The notes under the pieces are model-generated. The model was given only the letters and a program-made list of their open reading frames with translations. It had not been told where the DNA came from and made no database searches. Shown piece after piece: positions 1 through 8,480 of a DNA stretch of 24,420 nucleotides. The DNA is from Stentor coeruleus (taxonomy: Eukaryota > Ciliophora > Heterotrichea > Heterotrichida > Stentoridae), in contig MPUH01001087.1 in assembly GCA_001970955.1 (NCBI GenBank), positions 1 through 24,420 of the forward strand, read 5' to 3'. The translations under genes were made by a program, and so were the position numbers. Position 1 is the first letter of the stretch, and each line of letters starts with the position of its first letter.

Positions 1-2
1 AT

Positions 3-53
3 GTTGAATTTATGTTGGGATTATTAGAGAAATATAGCGGATTTTTAGGTTGA
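3..53 (+). CDS. Possible 3' end of a gene entering from the left edge
   Basis: Reading from base 3, 16 codons are open and then stop at TGA (51-53). The residues (VEFMLGLLEKYSGFLG) look like an ordinary protein C-terminus. The stop would lie 134 bp before the end of the convergent minus-strand gene at 188. This is only a short open stretch in AT-rich DNA, so it may be chance. It would also be the only TGA stop in the window. The upstream sequence is not available. Confidence 0.25.
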   Translation, partial: VEFMLGLLEKYSGFLG

Positions 54-187
54 ATAGTTTTTTTAAGATAAAAACTAGGTTTAAATAACTGAAAGTATGA
101 AATTATTATAAACATATGCCCAAATATAACTTTTAAAACTTATGGGCCAATAACTTTAATAGGCAATTTGATATTATTAGAAAAGAA

Positions 188-1612
188 TTAGATGATGGTT
201 GTTTGAGTTTTTTTGATACGCTTTTTAGAAAGCTTAGTTGGGATAAAACAACTTTTTCTGCTAGTATCAAATATAAAAGATGTATTAAATTTTGAAGATT
301 TTCTTCTATCGATGTCTTCAAATTCAGTTTGAAACATAGAAAAATTAACAGCATTTGTCCTTGATTTCTTCCTAGAACTTAATGATTCTTCATGTTTCGC
401 AGTAAGTATTTTTTTAAGAATCAATGGTAGAGGTTGAGAATCTGATATGTATTCAGTATAATTAAGAGGACGATGTGCTGAACTTGTTGTTGATGATCGA
501 GGAGTGAGTTTAATTTTTTGATATGGTGTATAGCTATTATCATCTTTAAACAATTCTAAATTTTTCAATTCTTCAAGTCGTGGGTAAATCCAGTTTCTAA
601 AGGTCTTGCATTGTTCATCGATGATTTTTAGAGACTCAGGATGTGCTACTTTTTTTGTGAAATTTTTTTCTGAGATATAAAACAACTTGCCGGTTTGAGA
701 TATGCAAGTACATGTAAAAAGCCTATTAGGCAATTTGTCAAATATTTCTTCAAACCCAAACATTTCTCCTTGTTGTTTAGTAACAACTTGTAAATCTTTA
801 GTTCTAATAGTACTGTTTCTTGTAGATAATAGTCCTGAATTTCCTTTTCCACCTTTATCAACTGAATATTTGCTTCCAACATTTATGCTGAATCTTTGAG
901 TAAATTTAAACTCCCCTTCCTTAATCAAATATATAACATTTGGTATATCACCTTCTTTATACACAACAGTCCCACGAATATATTTCAGTTCTTTAAAATA
1001 AAACGATAAGTTATAAAGTGAAACCCTGCTCCATGTCTTAAAAGCATCAATTGTCCTTAAAAACTCAACTTTTTCGCTTATTTGCTTTTCTTGATTGCCT
1101 TCAAGTTTAAAATAGTCAGTTTTATGCAAGGTTGCCACAGTAATATTTTCATTAGCAACAACAGAGAAATAACGGGGCTTATCATTTATAATCGCAGCTT
1201 CACCAAATGCATCCCCAGGGTTTAAAATACCCACTTGAATTTCAGGAACATTATCTTTAGTTTTTTTAACCCTAACATGAGTAGCTTCAGTATTTTTCCT
1301 AATAAGTTTATGAATCTCATCATCTCCTGGATCTTCCATCTCAACATATTTATTGCTCATGATTTTCACAGTCCCTTTAAGTAAAAAGTAATACTTATCA
1401 GCAGGGTCTCCTGTTCTAAAAACAAACTGTCCTGGGTTATAATGAGATACAGTTAAGTTTTTACATATGTTATTTGTCATCTCTAATGTTCCTTGACGTT
1501 CAAATAAATCTTGGAAAAATTTGAAACATGAGGATAGTCTTAAGAGCTTTTCGGTATCTGTTTGGCCTCTATTTGCAGTTGGGATTTCTAATAATGATAT
1601 TTGAGTTATCAT
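188..1612 (-). CDS. Protein with two cyclic-nucleotide-binding (CNB) domains
   Basis: This is a 474-residue protein starting at the ATG at 1612-1610 and ending in TAA at 188-190. Two CNB folds are visible. CNB1 (about residues 50-168) has the phosphate-binding cassette FGEAAIINDKPR, with Glu138 and Arg147 in the positions that contact cyclic nucleotide in PKA regulatory subunits and CNG channels. It carries a charged insertion of about 40 residues (85-125). CNB2 (about 201-318) has the cassette FGFEEIFDKLPNR, in which the usual Glu is replaced by Phe287, and also has a Ser/Lys-rich insertion (242-277). Residues after about 350 are basic, Ser-rich and probably disordered. There are no membrane segments, kinase domain or dimerisation/docking domain, so it is neither a channel nor a normal PKA/PKG. 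A role as a cyclic-nucleotide sensor or scaffold is inferred. It is divergent from the coiled-coil gene at 1730 with only 117 bp between the starts. Confidence 0.85.
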   Translation of the reverse strand: MITQISLLEIPTANRGQTDTEKLLRLSSCFKFFQDLFERQGTLEMTNNICKNLTVSHYNPGQFVFRTGDPADKYYFLLKGTVKIMSNKYVEMEDPGDDEIHKLIRKNTEATHVRVKKTKDNVPEIQVGILNPGDAFGEAAIINDKPRYFSVVANENITVATLHKTDYFKLEGNQEKQISEKVEFLRTIDAFKTWSRVSLYNLSFYFKELKYIRGTVVYKEGDIPNVIYLIKEGEFKFTQRFSINVGSKYSVDKGGKGNSGLLSTRNSTIRTKDLQVVTKQQGEMFGFEEIFDKLPNRLFTCTCISQTGKLFYISEKNFTKKVAHPESLKIIDEQCKTFRNWIYPRLEELKNLELFKDDNSYTPYQKIKLTPRSSTTSSAHRPLNYTEYISDSQPLPLILKKILTAKHEESLSSRKKSRTNAVNFSMFQTEFEDIDRRKSSKFNTSFIFDTSRKSCFIPTKLSKKRIKKTQTTII

Positions 1613-1729
1613 TTGATTTATTATTATGGTAAGATTAAGGTTATTAATATATGTTTAAGGATTAGAAGTGGATTTTATGAGGGTTTTAGCTTGGGGACTA
1701 GAAGGTTAGAAAATATGAGGAAATAAAAA
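1613..1729. promoter_or_regulatory. Shared divergent intergenic region
   Basis: Only 117 bp separate the start codons of the minus-strand CNB gene and the plus-strand coiled-coil gene, so both 5' UTRs and core promoters must fit here. The stretch is AT-rich, with G-rich plus-strand bases near 1670-1720. No TATA-like or other recognisable element stands out. The assignment rests on position only. Confidence 0.4.
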
Positions 1730-4700
1730 ATGTTTAGAAACAATGAAGCTAAGTTTTATAAATCGCACTATTCATTTGATCAATCTTCTTCAAATATCGA
1801 GAAACTCAGCTTTTTGCAACAAAACCTCTCACTAGCTTTTGAAACTATCCAGGAATTGAAACTAGAACGTGATCAGTTAAAAGACTCCCTACGCAATTCT
1901 ATCGAAGAAATCAAATACAAAAAACAACTCCAAGATCTTGGCCAATCCAGTAACAAAATGCAAAACTTAACCATAGAAAATAGTAAAAAGCAAGCATTAA
2001 AAGAAGAGCTACAGAATTTAAAAAAAATTGCCATGGAAAAAGATAAGATCATCCAAGCTATGGGGAAAAAAATCAAAGACCACAAACAAGAAAAAAACAA
2101 CTTAAAAAACATAAATAAAAAACAATTACTATCATTATCAAACATCAGTGAAAAAGATAACTATATACAAATACTTGAAAAAAGATTAAGAGAACAGAGT
2201 TTTGTATTAGAAAAAACAGTTTCTGAAGAAGACTTTATGAATATTAAAATCCAATTAAAAGAGAAAACTTTAGTTTTAGAGTCATCATTAAAAGAACTTG
2301 CATCAGAAAAATCCAACTGGAAAAAGTTTTACGATTTCCTAGGAGAACAAATCCCAGAATACCAAAAAACTAACAACAAGTCTTTAGATAAAAATGACTG
2401 GCAAAACTTCAGTGAATTCGTTTTATCTTTAAAAAACTCCAACACAGAAAAAGATCTCATTATAGAAAGTCTGACTGAAAAAGTTAAAAATTTAACAACC
2501 AAAAAACAAGAAAAAACTGCAAACAACACAAGCTATCAAATCAAAAATGAAAAATGTCATACATTTGGCCTTGATAGTATAAAAATCCCCTTAGAAAACC
2601 TAGGATTTTTAAGTGAAATCAAAAACTTAGCCTATATCATTATAGAAAAAGTTCATCTAAACTCAAAAATACATGATTATTTCAAATCCCGACTTGTGTG
2701 TTCTAAAAGGTTTAGAAGTATGATAGAGAATCAAGAATTCCCAGAAAGTTTATTACAAGTGATGAAGCTTTTGATTGATATTTTAGACTATCATGCTATA
2801 ATTTCAACTAAAAATGTGTATCAAAACGAATCAAAAACCCTTGATTTTACTAATGTTCCTATAAGCAAAAAGAAAAAAAGTCCTGAAAATTCTCATAAAA
2901 TAACCTGTTGGACACAAACAAATGATGATAAAAATTTTTTGGAAAAAAAAACTCCAATTATAATAGGAAAATTTGATAAGAATTATAATAAAAATAATCG
3001 AAGTATACAGACAAGTTTTGATACCCACGAAGTTAAATTTTCAAAGACTTGGGGTCAAGTTTCAATTAAAACTCCACAAAATAAACATATAAAATATGAT
3101 ATTAGCGATAGTAGCTACAATGAAAAATCTTCTAATAAAAATAGTTGTGAGTATATAAAAATACAAGAAAATGTTTATGATTATCAACAAGAACCACATA
3201 TATGGAATAATAAATCCTTAAAGGATCGAAAAAATAAGCTTAATGGACATAAAAAAGTCTACATTGAAAACGATTCAAGTAGTAAAAATGTAAAACTGAA
3301 TAGAAATCCTAATGAAAACCTAAACCAAGGTATAAAACACCCTATTGTGAATAGAATTCAACATATAAAAAAACCTAACAAAGAACGAAAATATAATGCA
3401 AAAGACTATGAAAATTTATCATCTCATCAAGACTTTTATTCTATCCCTCACACAAGCAGTCGACAAAAAAATATAGTAAATAACACTTCAAGATCTATAA
3501 AAAATGAAGACAGTTCTTTAGAAGTTTATCATAAAAAGTATCAAAGTCCTGAAAGTCATTATGAAAATTTCCCTGTATCTGATACTGAAAGTTCATATGA
3601 AGAAATCCCTAGACCAATTTCTAGTATCCCAAATAGAGTACCATCACCTAAAAAGAACCTTGACGTAACATTATTTGATGAAAACCCTCAGTTATTAAAA
3701 ATTTCCAACAAAAAAGCAACTGATTTGCCTGGAATCAATAACAAAATATCACTACTTGTACCAAATAACTCATATACAACAGGAGATAAAGAGTATTCGA
3801 ATTTTATAGACCACAACATCTCAGAAATGAGTTTTAAATCAATGAAATATCAAATTTCTAAAGATAGGATTTATACAGATAGTGATGATAATATAGAAAA
3901 ATATGATGAAATATCTGATGATGTTGAAGGTGAATATACTAATAGAGGGTTTTTAAGTCAAAGATCGGGATCAAGATCAAAGAAGGTAAGTAAAATGGTT
4001 GGGATTAAAAAATATGCTAAAGTTCAGAAAAAAGATAGTTTAATGAGTAGGGGTAATTCAAAAATCCTATTAAACACAAAATTTAATAATGAAGAAGAAA
4101 AATGTTTGAAATCTTTATTGAGTATAGAAAGGTCATACCCAAACTTAGAAAATTCCCAGAAACTTAAAAGTTCATTAAAATATAGGCATAATGAACAGGT
4201 TGAAAAAGATAAATCATCAGGAAGACAAATTATAGACGATAATTATAAATCCCAAAGCCCAAAAGATCATGATGAGTCAAAAATAAGTCGAAATTCTATA
4301 AAAATCACTGAAGACTGCAATGAAAAATCAATATCTCCACCTTTAAATGATGAGTCTTTTAGAGATCTGAGTAATAATAAAAGGCACAAATCTCCTGAGG
4401 AATTAGATGATTATACTGATTATTATGAAGATGCTTCAAATAAGAAATATGTTGAGGATAGAAAGGATTTTAAAGGATTTAGTGAACAAAACAGTCCTAA
4501 AAAAGAACGGAAAAGGTCAGGATGGGATTTATCAGCTTTGGAAATCCATGTAAAAGAACCTCAGGAAACGAGTATAACTGAAACTAGTATGGAAAATTAT
4601 GGGGATCAGAAAAAAGAGGAAAAATTATTAGAGGGAAAAAAGAAAAAATACAGGAGCAAAACACCAGAAGAAGATAAAAATCGGTTTAAGGAATATAAAC

Positions 4701-4807
4701 AGGATATTATTAAAGAAGAAAATTGCTGGGAAAGCGCCTCTGATTTTTTTACATTAAAAAAATCTGAAGAAAATTCTAAAGATTCAGCATCTTTAAAAAA
4801 TATGTAA
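1730..4807 (+). CDS. Large coiled-coil protein with a long disordered, basic/acidic C-terminal half
   Basis: The protein has 1025 residues, ATG at 1730 to TAA at 4807. Residues about 20-265 are rich in Leu, Lys, Glu and Gln with heptad-like spacing (for example FETIQELKLERDQLKDSL), typical of a long coiled coil. A smaller hydrophobic helical segment follows (about 280-360, LGFLSEIKNLAYIIIEKVHL). From about 380 on it is low-complexity and rich in Asn, Ser, Lys and Glu, with many SP/TP dipeptides (QSPESH, KSPEEL, NSPKKE, KTPEED) that would suit proline-directed phosphorylation. Short motifs WTQTND (394-399) and SIQTS (425-429) resemble the TQT core used by dynein light chain LC8 ligands. No enzymatic domain or membrane segment is seen. 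A cytoskeletal, cortical or basal-body structural role is a guess from composition. Its length is close to that of the next gene, but I saw no clear sequence homology. Confidence 0.8.
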   Translation: MFRNNEAKFYKSHYSFDQSSSNIEKLSFLQQNLSLAFETIQELKLERDQLKDSLRNSIEEIKYKKQLQDLGQSSNKMQNLTIENSKKQALKEELQNLKKIAMEKDKIIQAMGKKIKDHKQEKNNLKNINKKQLLSLSNISEKDNYIQILEKRLREQSFVLEKTVSEEDFMNIKIQLKEKTLVLESSLKELASEKSNWKKFYDFLGEQIPEYQKTNNKSLDKNDWQNFSEFVLSLKNSNTEKDLIIESLTEKVKNLTTKKQEKTANNTSYQIKNEKCHTFGLDSIKIPLENLGFLSEIKNLAYIIIEKVHLNSKIHDYFKSRLVCSKRFRSMIENQEFPESLLQVMKLLIDILDYHAIISTKNVYQNESKTLDFTNVPISKKKKSPENSHKITCWTQTNDDKNFLEKKTPIIIGKFDKNYNKNNRSIQTSFDTHEVKFSKTWGQVSIKTPQNKHIKYDISDSSYNEKSSNKNSCEYIKIQENVYDYQQEPHIWNNKSLKDRKNKLNGHKKVYIENDSSSKNVKLNRNPNENLNQGIKHPIVNRIQHIKKPNKERKYNAKDYENLSSHQDFYSIPHTSSRQKNIVNNTSRSIKNEDSSLEVYHKKYQSPESHYENFPVSDTESSYEEIPRPISSIPNRVPSPKKNLDVTLFDENPQLLKISNKKATDLPGINNKISLLVPNNSYTTGDKEYSNFIDHNISEMSFKSMKYQISKDRIYTDSDDNIEKYDEISDDVEGEYTNRGFLSQRSGSRSKKVSKMVGIKKYAKVQKKDSLMSRGNSKILLNTKFNNEEEKCLKSLLSIERSYPNLENSQKLKSSLKYRHNEQVEKDKSSGRQIIDDNYKSQSPKDHDESKISRNSIKITEDCNEKSISPPLNDESFRDLSNNKRHKSPEELDDYTDYYEDASNKKYVEDRKDFKGFSEQNSPKKERKRSGWDLSALEIHVKEPQETSITETSMENYGDQKKEEKLLEGKKKKYRSKTPEEDKNRFKEYKQDIIKEENCWESASDFFTLKKSEENSKDSASLKNM

Positions 4808-5364
4808 TCCTATAGTAATTTTCAGCATAAATTGTATTTCTACAACAAAAACCTACCTTTTTTTATGCTAAAAACTTAGATTATAACGACTTTTTTATAT
4901 TCTTTTCTGTAATCTAAATTTTCATGAAGTTCTCAATAATTTCTATTGAAATCATGTTATAAAGACGTTTGGGGCCTTTTCTTTATGGGACTTCAAGTTT
5001 TTGTATTGGTTCAGATTGATGTATAGTTTGAATTACAGTTATATTTTTGATGTTTGCTATACAGAAAATAATAATTTCGTAGATTTCTGTTGATGCTGGA
5101 TTTCCCGGCCGTCACTATAATGGCCTTTGATGCAAAAAGATCGGATATTTGATAGAAAAATTGCATGCTGAAAAGTATCAATATTATTAAGATTTACTTC
5201 GTATTTGATATCAGATTTTTAAATCAGGCTGACGATGTGTGGAAGACTTGCACTTATTTAGGGATCTATTATTATCATTTATAGGATTAATATAATATTC
5301 ACAATAGCGAAAGGATCACTTAAAAAAAAATTATCTATTTGTATGAATCGTTATAATTCAAATC
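4808..5364. other. Intergenic gap (557 bp) between two coiled-coil genes
   Basis: The gap must hold the 3' end of the 1730 gene and the promoter of the 5365 gene. The plus strand is stop-rich and I see no RNA gene. The minus strand contains successive open segments, listed separately as a possible decayed gene (4914-5315). The last 45 bp before the ATG at 5365 are AT-rich and include a run of nine A's. Confidence 0.5.
4914..5315 (-). pseudogene. Possible decayed protein-coding gene, family unknown
   Basis: Three overlapping minus-strand frames are open in turn. From 5315 to 5211 there are 34 codons. In a second frame the peptide runs from about SDIKYEVNLNN to IKGHYSDG. From 5111 to 4914 there are 65 codons broken by one TAA, ending at TAG (4914-4916), with peptide pieces such as NPASTEIYEI and GPKRLYNMISIEIIENF. 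Open runs of this length are uncommon in DNA with this many A and T bases, and the composition is protein-like. The frame changes do not fall at plausible 15-16 nt GT..AG introns, so I read this as a frameshifted remnant. I cannot name the family. Chance openness is the main alternative. Confidence 0.35.
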
Positions 5365-8300
5365 ATGGATTCTAAACAATTTAAAGAAAAAATCCCGCGC
5401 TTGGCCCTTTCTGAGGTTAATCAGAACCCTGGATCCTGCTATAATCATATTGATGCAGATTGTTTAATCCCAACTTTCTCTATAGAACAAATCAATGAGA
5501 AGCCAAAAGAAAACCTTGAAGACCAAATCGATCGTCTAAACACAATTCTTGAAAGTATGCTCTGTGGGATAAACAACCAAAGCATATCATTTGTCAACTT
5601 ATCAAAAATCCAAGAAGACTCTTTTGATTTTCTACACAGCAAAACTGATACAGAGTCTAAAATTCAAAACAGCCTTCTGGCAAATGATTCACTTGAAATC
5701 CTTTTACAGTTCACAACCCAATTGCAAATGAAACTTCAAGACTTAGAGTCAAAAATGAACGTTTTTAAGAAGATAACAGACCCATTGGAGTTTAAAAATC
5801 ATATTGAAGGAACTTTGGCTAAATTTTTAGACCATTCAAATCAAGTAATCCAAGACCCTTCTTTGTCTTATGATATTGAACAGGCTTTGAATTGCTTTAA
5901 AGCTACACATGAGCATTCTTTTATGCCTTTTGAAACCTTTGCCCGTGTTGATAAGCAAGTATTGAATGAGTCTTTATTAAATGAGAGTAGCATTTTTATT
6001 AAACAACCTATCAAAACTGATGTTGAGTGTAGGTTGCAAGAACTTGAATCCTCGGTGGATTTGTATAATAGTTGTTTGCGTTCCTTAGGAACACAATTGT
6101 CAAATCTTACTCAAACGCAAGTTCAATATAGTGGGCTTTGTCCTGAAATTGAGCTTCCTAGATTCACTTCTGATGTCCTTAGTTTGATTTCTCACATCTT
6201 GTGTAAAGAAAAAGAAATCGAACTCCAATACAAAGCTTTACCCCCAATCAACCTAAATGACCACTTAACCGTAGCTTGTACCTACGACGAAGTGCTCCAA
6301 ATCAACACCCGCCTTCAAGAAATTATCCACGAGCTCTCAGAAACCGGCTGCGATAACGAATACACAATCAAAGTTGGACTTCTTTCAATAGGCATAAGCG
6401 TTTATTTCGATGAAAACTCAAAATCTAAATACTACAACTCAAATCTCATGAACAATCTCCTAAATAATTTCTGTCAAAATATCGATAAAAGGTCTCAAAG
6501 CCTAGCAAAAGCTCAAACCCCATCTTTAGAATCCTATACCGACAGACAAAAAACCCACATAAATTCTTCAACTTTCATAGAAGAACTTAATGAGCAAATT
6601 TTAGAACTAACAAGAAAAGTCGTAAATTTACAAGAAATTAACGAAATGCAAGAAGATATGTTTAAGAATATCGAAACTGCAGGGGAAAAAAGGGTTGAAG
6701 AACTAGAAACACTTCTTGAAGAAAAAATGTTTGAAATTGAAGTTAAAAACAAGCAAATTGAAGCTTATAAAAAAGGGATGAGTAATGCTGAGATTGGGAA
6801 TTTTATAAATTATGCAGAAAAAATAAAGGAATTAAGAGAAAAGGAAAATGTTATAAAAAGTGAATATGAGAAAATGGAATTAGAGAAACAGAAAATTGTT
6901 AAACAAACTATTGAGTTGTTGTGTAATAAAAAAATGAAAGAAGGTATAAAGGATTATAAAAAAAGACAAGATGTGGAAGGTAGTGAGAAAAGAAGGTATA
7001 ATAGTAATAGAAGAGATGGAAGGTTTAAGAGAGATTTGAGTGTAGAGAGAAGTAGGAATGATATAAGATCAGAAAGTAATAATTGGGATATTAAGAGAAG
7101 TGGTAGTGCTAAAGGGTTGAGATGTAAAATAAGAAAAGATATGGAGTGGGGGTGTGAAGAAGATGATGATGATGATGATGAGGGTGAAAGGTCTGATAAA
7201 AGCAAAATTTTTCTAAGAGTCAATCGCAAGTATAAAGACCCTGACTCATGTGAATGCAGTACAATCTACAAAACTCAGAAAGATATTGATAGTATTGATA
7301 TTAGTAATATCTTGGAAAAATCTGAAATTATAGAAAATCCTGATAAATCATATTACCGGTCAAAAAGTCCTGATAAATCATATTACCGATCAAAAAGTCC
7401 TAAACCTGTTGTTCCCTGTCAAAAAACAGACCAAAGCACAGAAACTGATACCACTGAAACTCCTTTGCAACAAAAAACAACTTTTGAAGCTGAATGTCAA
7501 ACAGAAGATCAAAACCTCGAAGGAACCGGAGATCTTATCCAACTGACCCAAGAACTCAATGAAAACTACTCTAAACTCGAAGACTCCTGCTGTTCTGAAA
7601 ACAACGAAATTATTATCAACAACATCAAACGTATAAAAAAGCGAATCAACGAAATCCACACCAAACAAGCGCTTATTTTCACTGAAAAAAGTATCGACTA
7701 CGCTGAACGCAAACTAGACATAATAGAAAAAGAACTTAAAAAAGGTTCACGTTTCCAAACCTCACCCAATCTTCCAAATCTAACATTCCAAGAAACCTTA
7801 AAACGCAATGAAAGACTAGAAAAATGCTTATCCGATCTCCATATTCTAATCTCTAATGCTGAAAACTGGGACCTAAACGAAGAAAAAGCTAAATTCATAC
7901 GTGATAAAATTTTGTATCAGCAACAAAAAGCAAAATTCGATAAAAAAAGGTCTTTATTAAAGCAAAAAATATGCCAAGTCAATGATCGACAGAAGAAAAT
8001 TGCTGAAATCGAAGAAGAACTTAATGAAAAAAAAATATACTTAACAGTACAAGGTAAAAAACAAGATTGTTATAGACAAGCAATAGAAGAAGAATGGGCA
8101 AGGATTGATAGTAAAAGACAAGATGTTTTGAAATGTCAGAAAATGATTGATGATGAGTGGAAAAACTTAGCTGAAGCAAGTGAGAGTTTTGAAACTTTAA
8201 AAAAAAATGAGGATTTACAAGGGTTTTCATATAGGGCTAATTGCTCGCAGCTTATGGAAAAACTTAGTGAAATTGAAGAAAATGCGCTAAAGGTCGAAGT

Positions 8301-8427
8301 CCAACAGACTAAATTGGAAAATGCGAGAAAAAGACTTGATGAGGAAAAAACAAGGCTTGCAGAGGAGTGGAAAAAGTTAGAAATCAGTAAAAGGATCAGT
8401 AGGGATATAGAAAGAAGGAGGTATTAA
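5365..8427 (+). CDS. Large coiled-coil protein with an acidic/basic linker and a tandem peptide repeat
   Basis: The protein has 1020 residues, ATG at 5365 to TAA at 8427. Helical, coiled-coil-prone sequence occurs at about 35-160, strongly at about 400-520 (EELNEQILELTRKVVNLQEI) and again at about 740-1015 (Glu/Lys-rich, ending LDEEKTRLAEEWKKLEISKR). Between them lies a highly charged linker: Arg/Lys-rich (about 530-590), then an acidic patch with six consecutive Asp (encoded at 7162-7179), then two adjacent copies of DKSYYRSKSP (660-679). A CQTED motif (711-715) resembles LC8-type light-chain ligands. No catalytic or membrane domain is visible. The overall form resembles ciliary, centrosomal or cortical coiled-coil proteins, but this is inference from shape only. 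The next gene starts 53 bp after the stop codon. Confidence 0.8.
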   Translation: MDSKQFKEKIPRLALSEVNQNPGSCYNHIDADCLIPTFSIEQINEKPKENLEDQIDRLNTILESMLCGINNQSISFVNLSKIQEDSFDFLHSKTDTESKIQNSLLANDSLEILLQFTTQLQMKLQDLESKMNVFKKITDPLEFKNHIEGTLAKFLDHSNQVIQDPSLSYDIEQALNCFKATHEHSFMPFETFARVDKQVLNESLLNESSIFIKQPIKTDVECRLQELESSVDLYNSCLRSLGTQLSNLTQTQVQYSGLCPEIELPRFTSDVLSLISHILCKEKEIELQYKALPPINLNDHLTVACTYDEVLQINTRLQEIIHELSETGCDNEYTIKVGLLSIGISVYFDENSKSKYYNSNLMNNLLNNFCQNIDKRSQSLAKAQTPSLESYTDRQKTHINSSTFIEELNEQILELTRKVVNLQEINEMQEDMFKNIETAGEKRVEELETLLEEKMFEIEVKNKQIEAYKKGMSNAEIGNFINYAEKIKELREKENVIKSEYEKMELEKQKIVKQTIELLCNKKMKEGIKDYKKRQDVEGSEKRRYNSNRRDGRFKRDLSVERSRNDIRSESNNWDIKRSGSAKGLRCKIRKDMEWGCEEDDDDDDEGERSDKSKIFLRVNRKYKDPDSCECSTIYKTQKDIDSIDISNILEKSEIIENPDKSYYRSKSPDKSYYRSKSPKPVVPCQKTDQSTETDTTETPLQQKTTFEAECQTEDQNLEGTGDLIQLTQELNENYSKLEDSCCSENNEIIINNIKRIKKRINEIHTKQALIFTEKSIDYAERKLDIIEKELKKGSRFQTSPNLPNLTFQETLKRNERLEKCLSDLHILISNAENWDLNEEKAKFIRDKILYQQQKAKFDKKRSLLKQKICQVNDRQKKIAEIEEELNEKKIYLTVQGKKQDCYRQAIEEEWARIDSKRQDVLKCQKMIDDEWKNLAEASESFETLKKNEDLQGFSYRANCSQLMEKLSEIEENALKVEVQQTKLENARKRLDEEKTRLAEEWKKLEISKRISRDIERRRY
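7162..7179 (+). repeat. (GAT)6 microsatellite encoding six Asp
   Basis: Six uninterrupted GAT codons follow two Glu codons in the linker of the coiled-coil gene. Trinucleotide repeats like this change length readily while keeping frame. Confidence 0.9.
7341..7400 (+). repeat. Two tandem 30-bp units inside the coiled-coil gene
   Basis: Units 7341-7370 and 7371-7400 are identical except for one synonymous G/A difference (CGG versus CGA). Each encodes DKSYYRSKSP. The near-identity suggests a recent in-frame duplication that added a second SKSP phospho-acceptor-like site. Confidence 0.9.
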
Positions 8428-8480
8428 GATAAGAAATTGAATAATGGATGTAAAGATATAATTATATAAGATTACTATAA

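Noticed and set aside
188..354. A 73-codon minus-strand ORF at 133-354 overlapping the CNB gene's end
   Set aside because: It overlaps the CNB coding sequence in another frame and has no support of its own.
6954..7229. A 91-codon minus-strand ORF rich in Ser and Leu
   Set aside because: It is the antisense of the AGA/GAT-rich, C-depleted linker of the 5365 gene. The Ser/Leu composition is a direct shadow of those codons.
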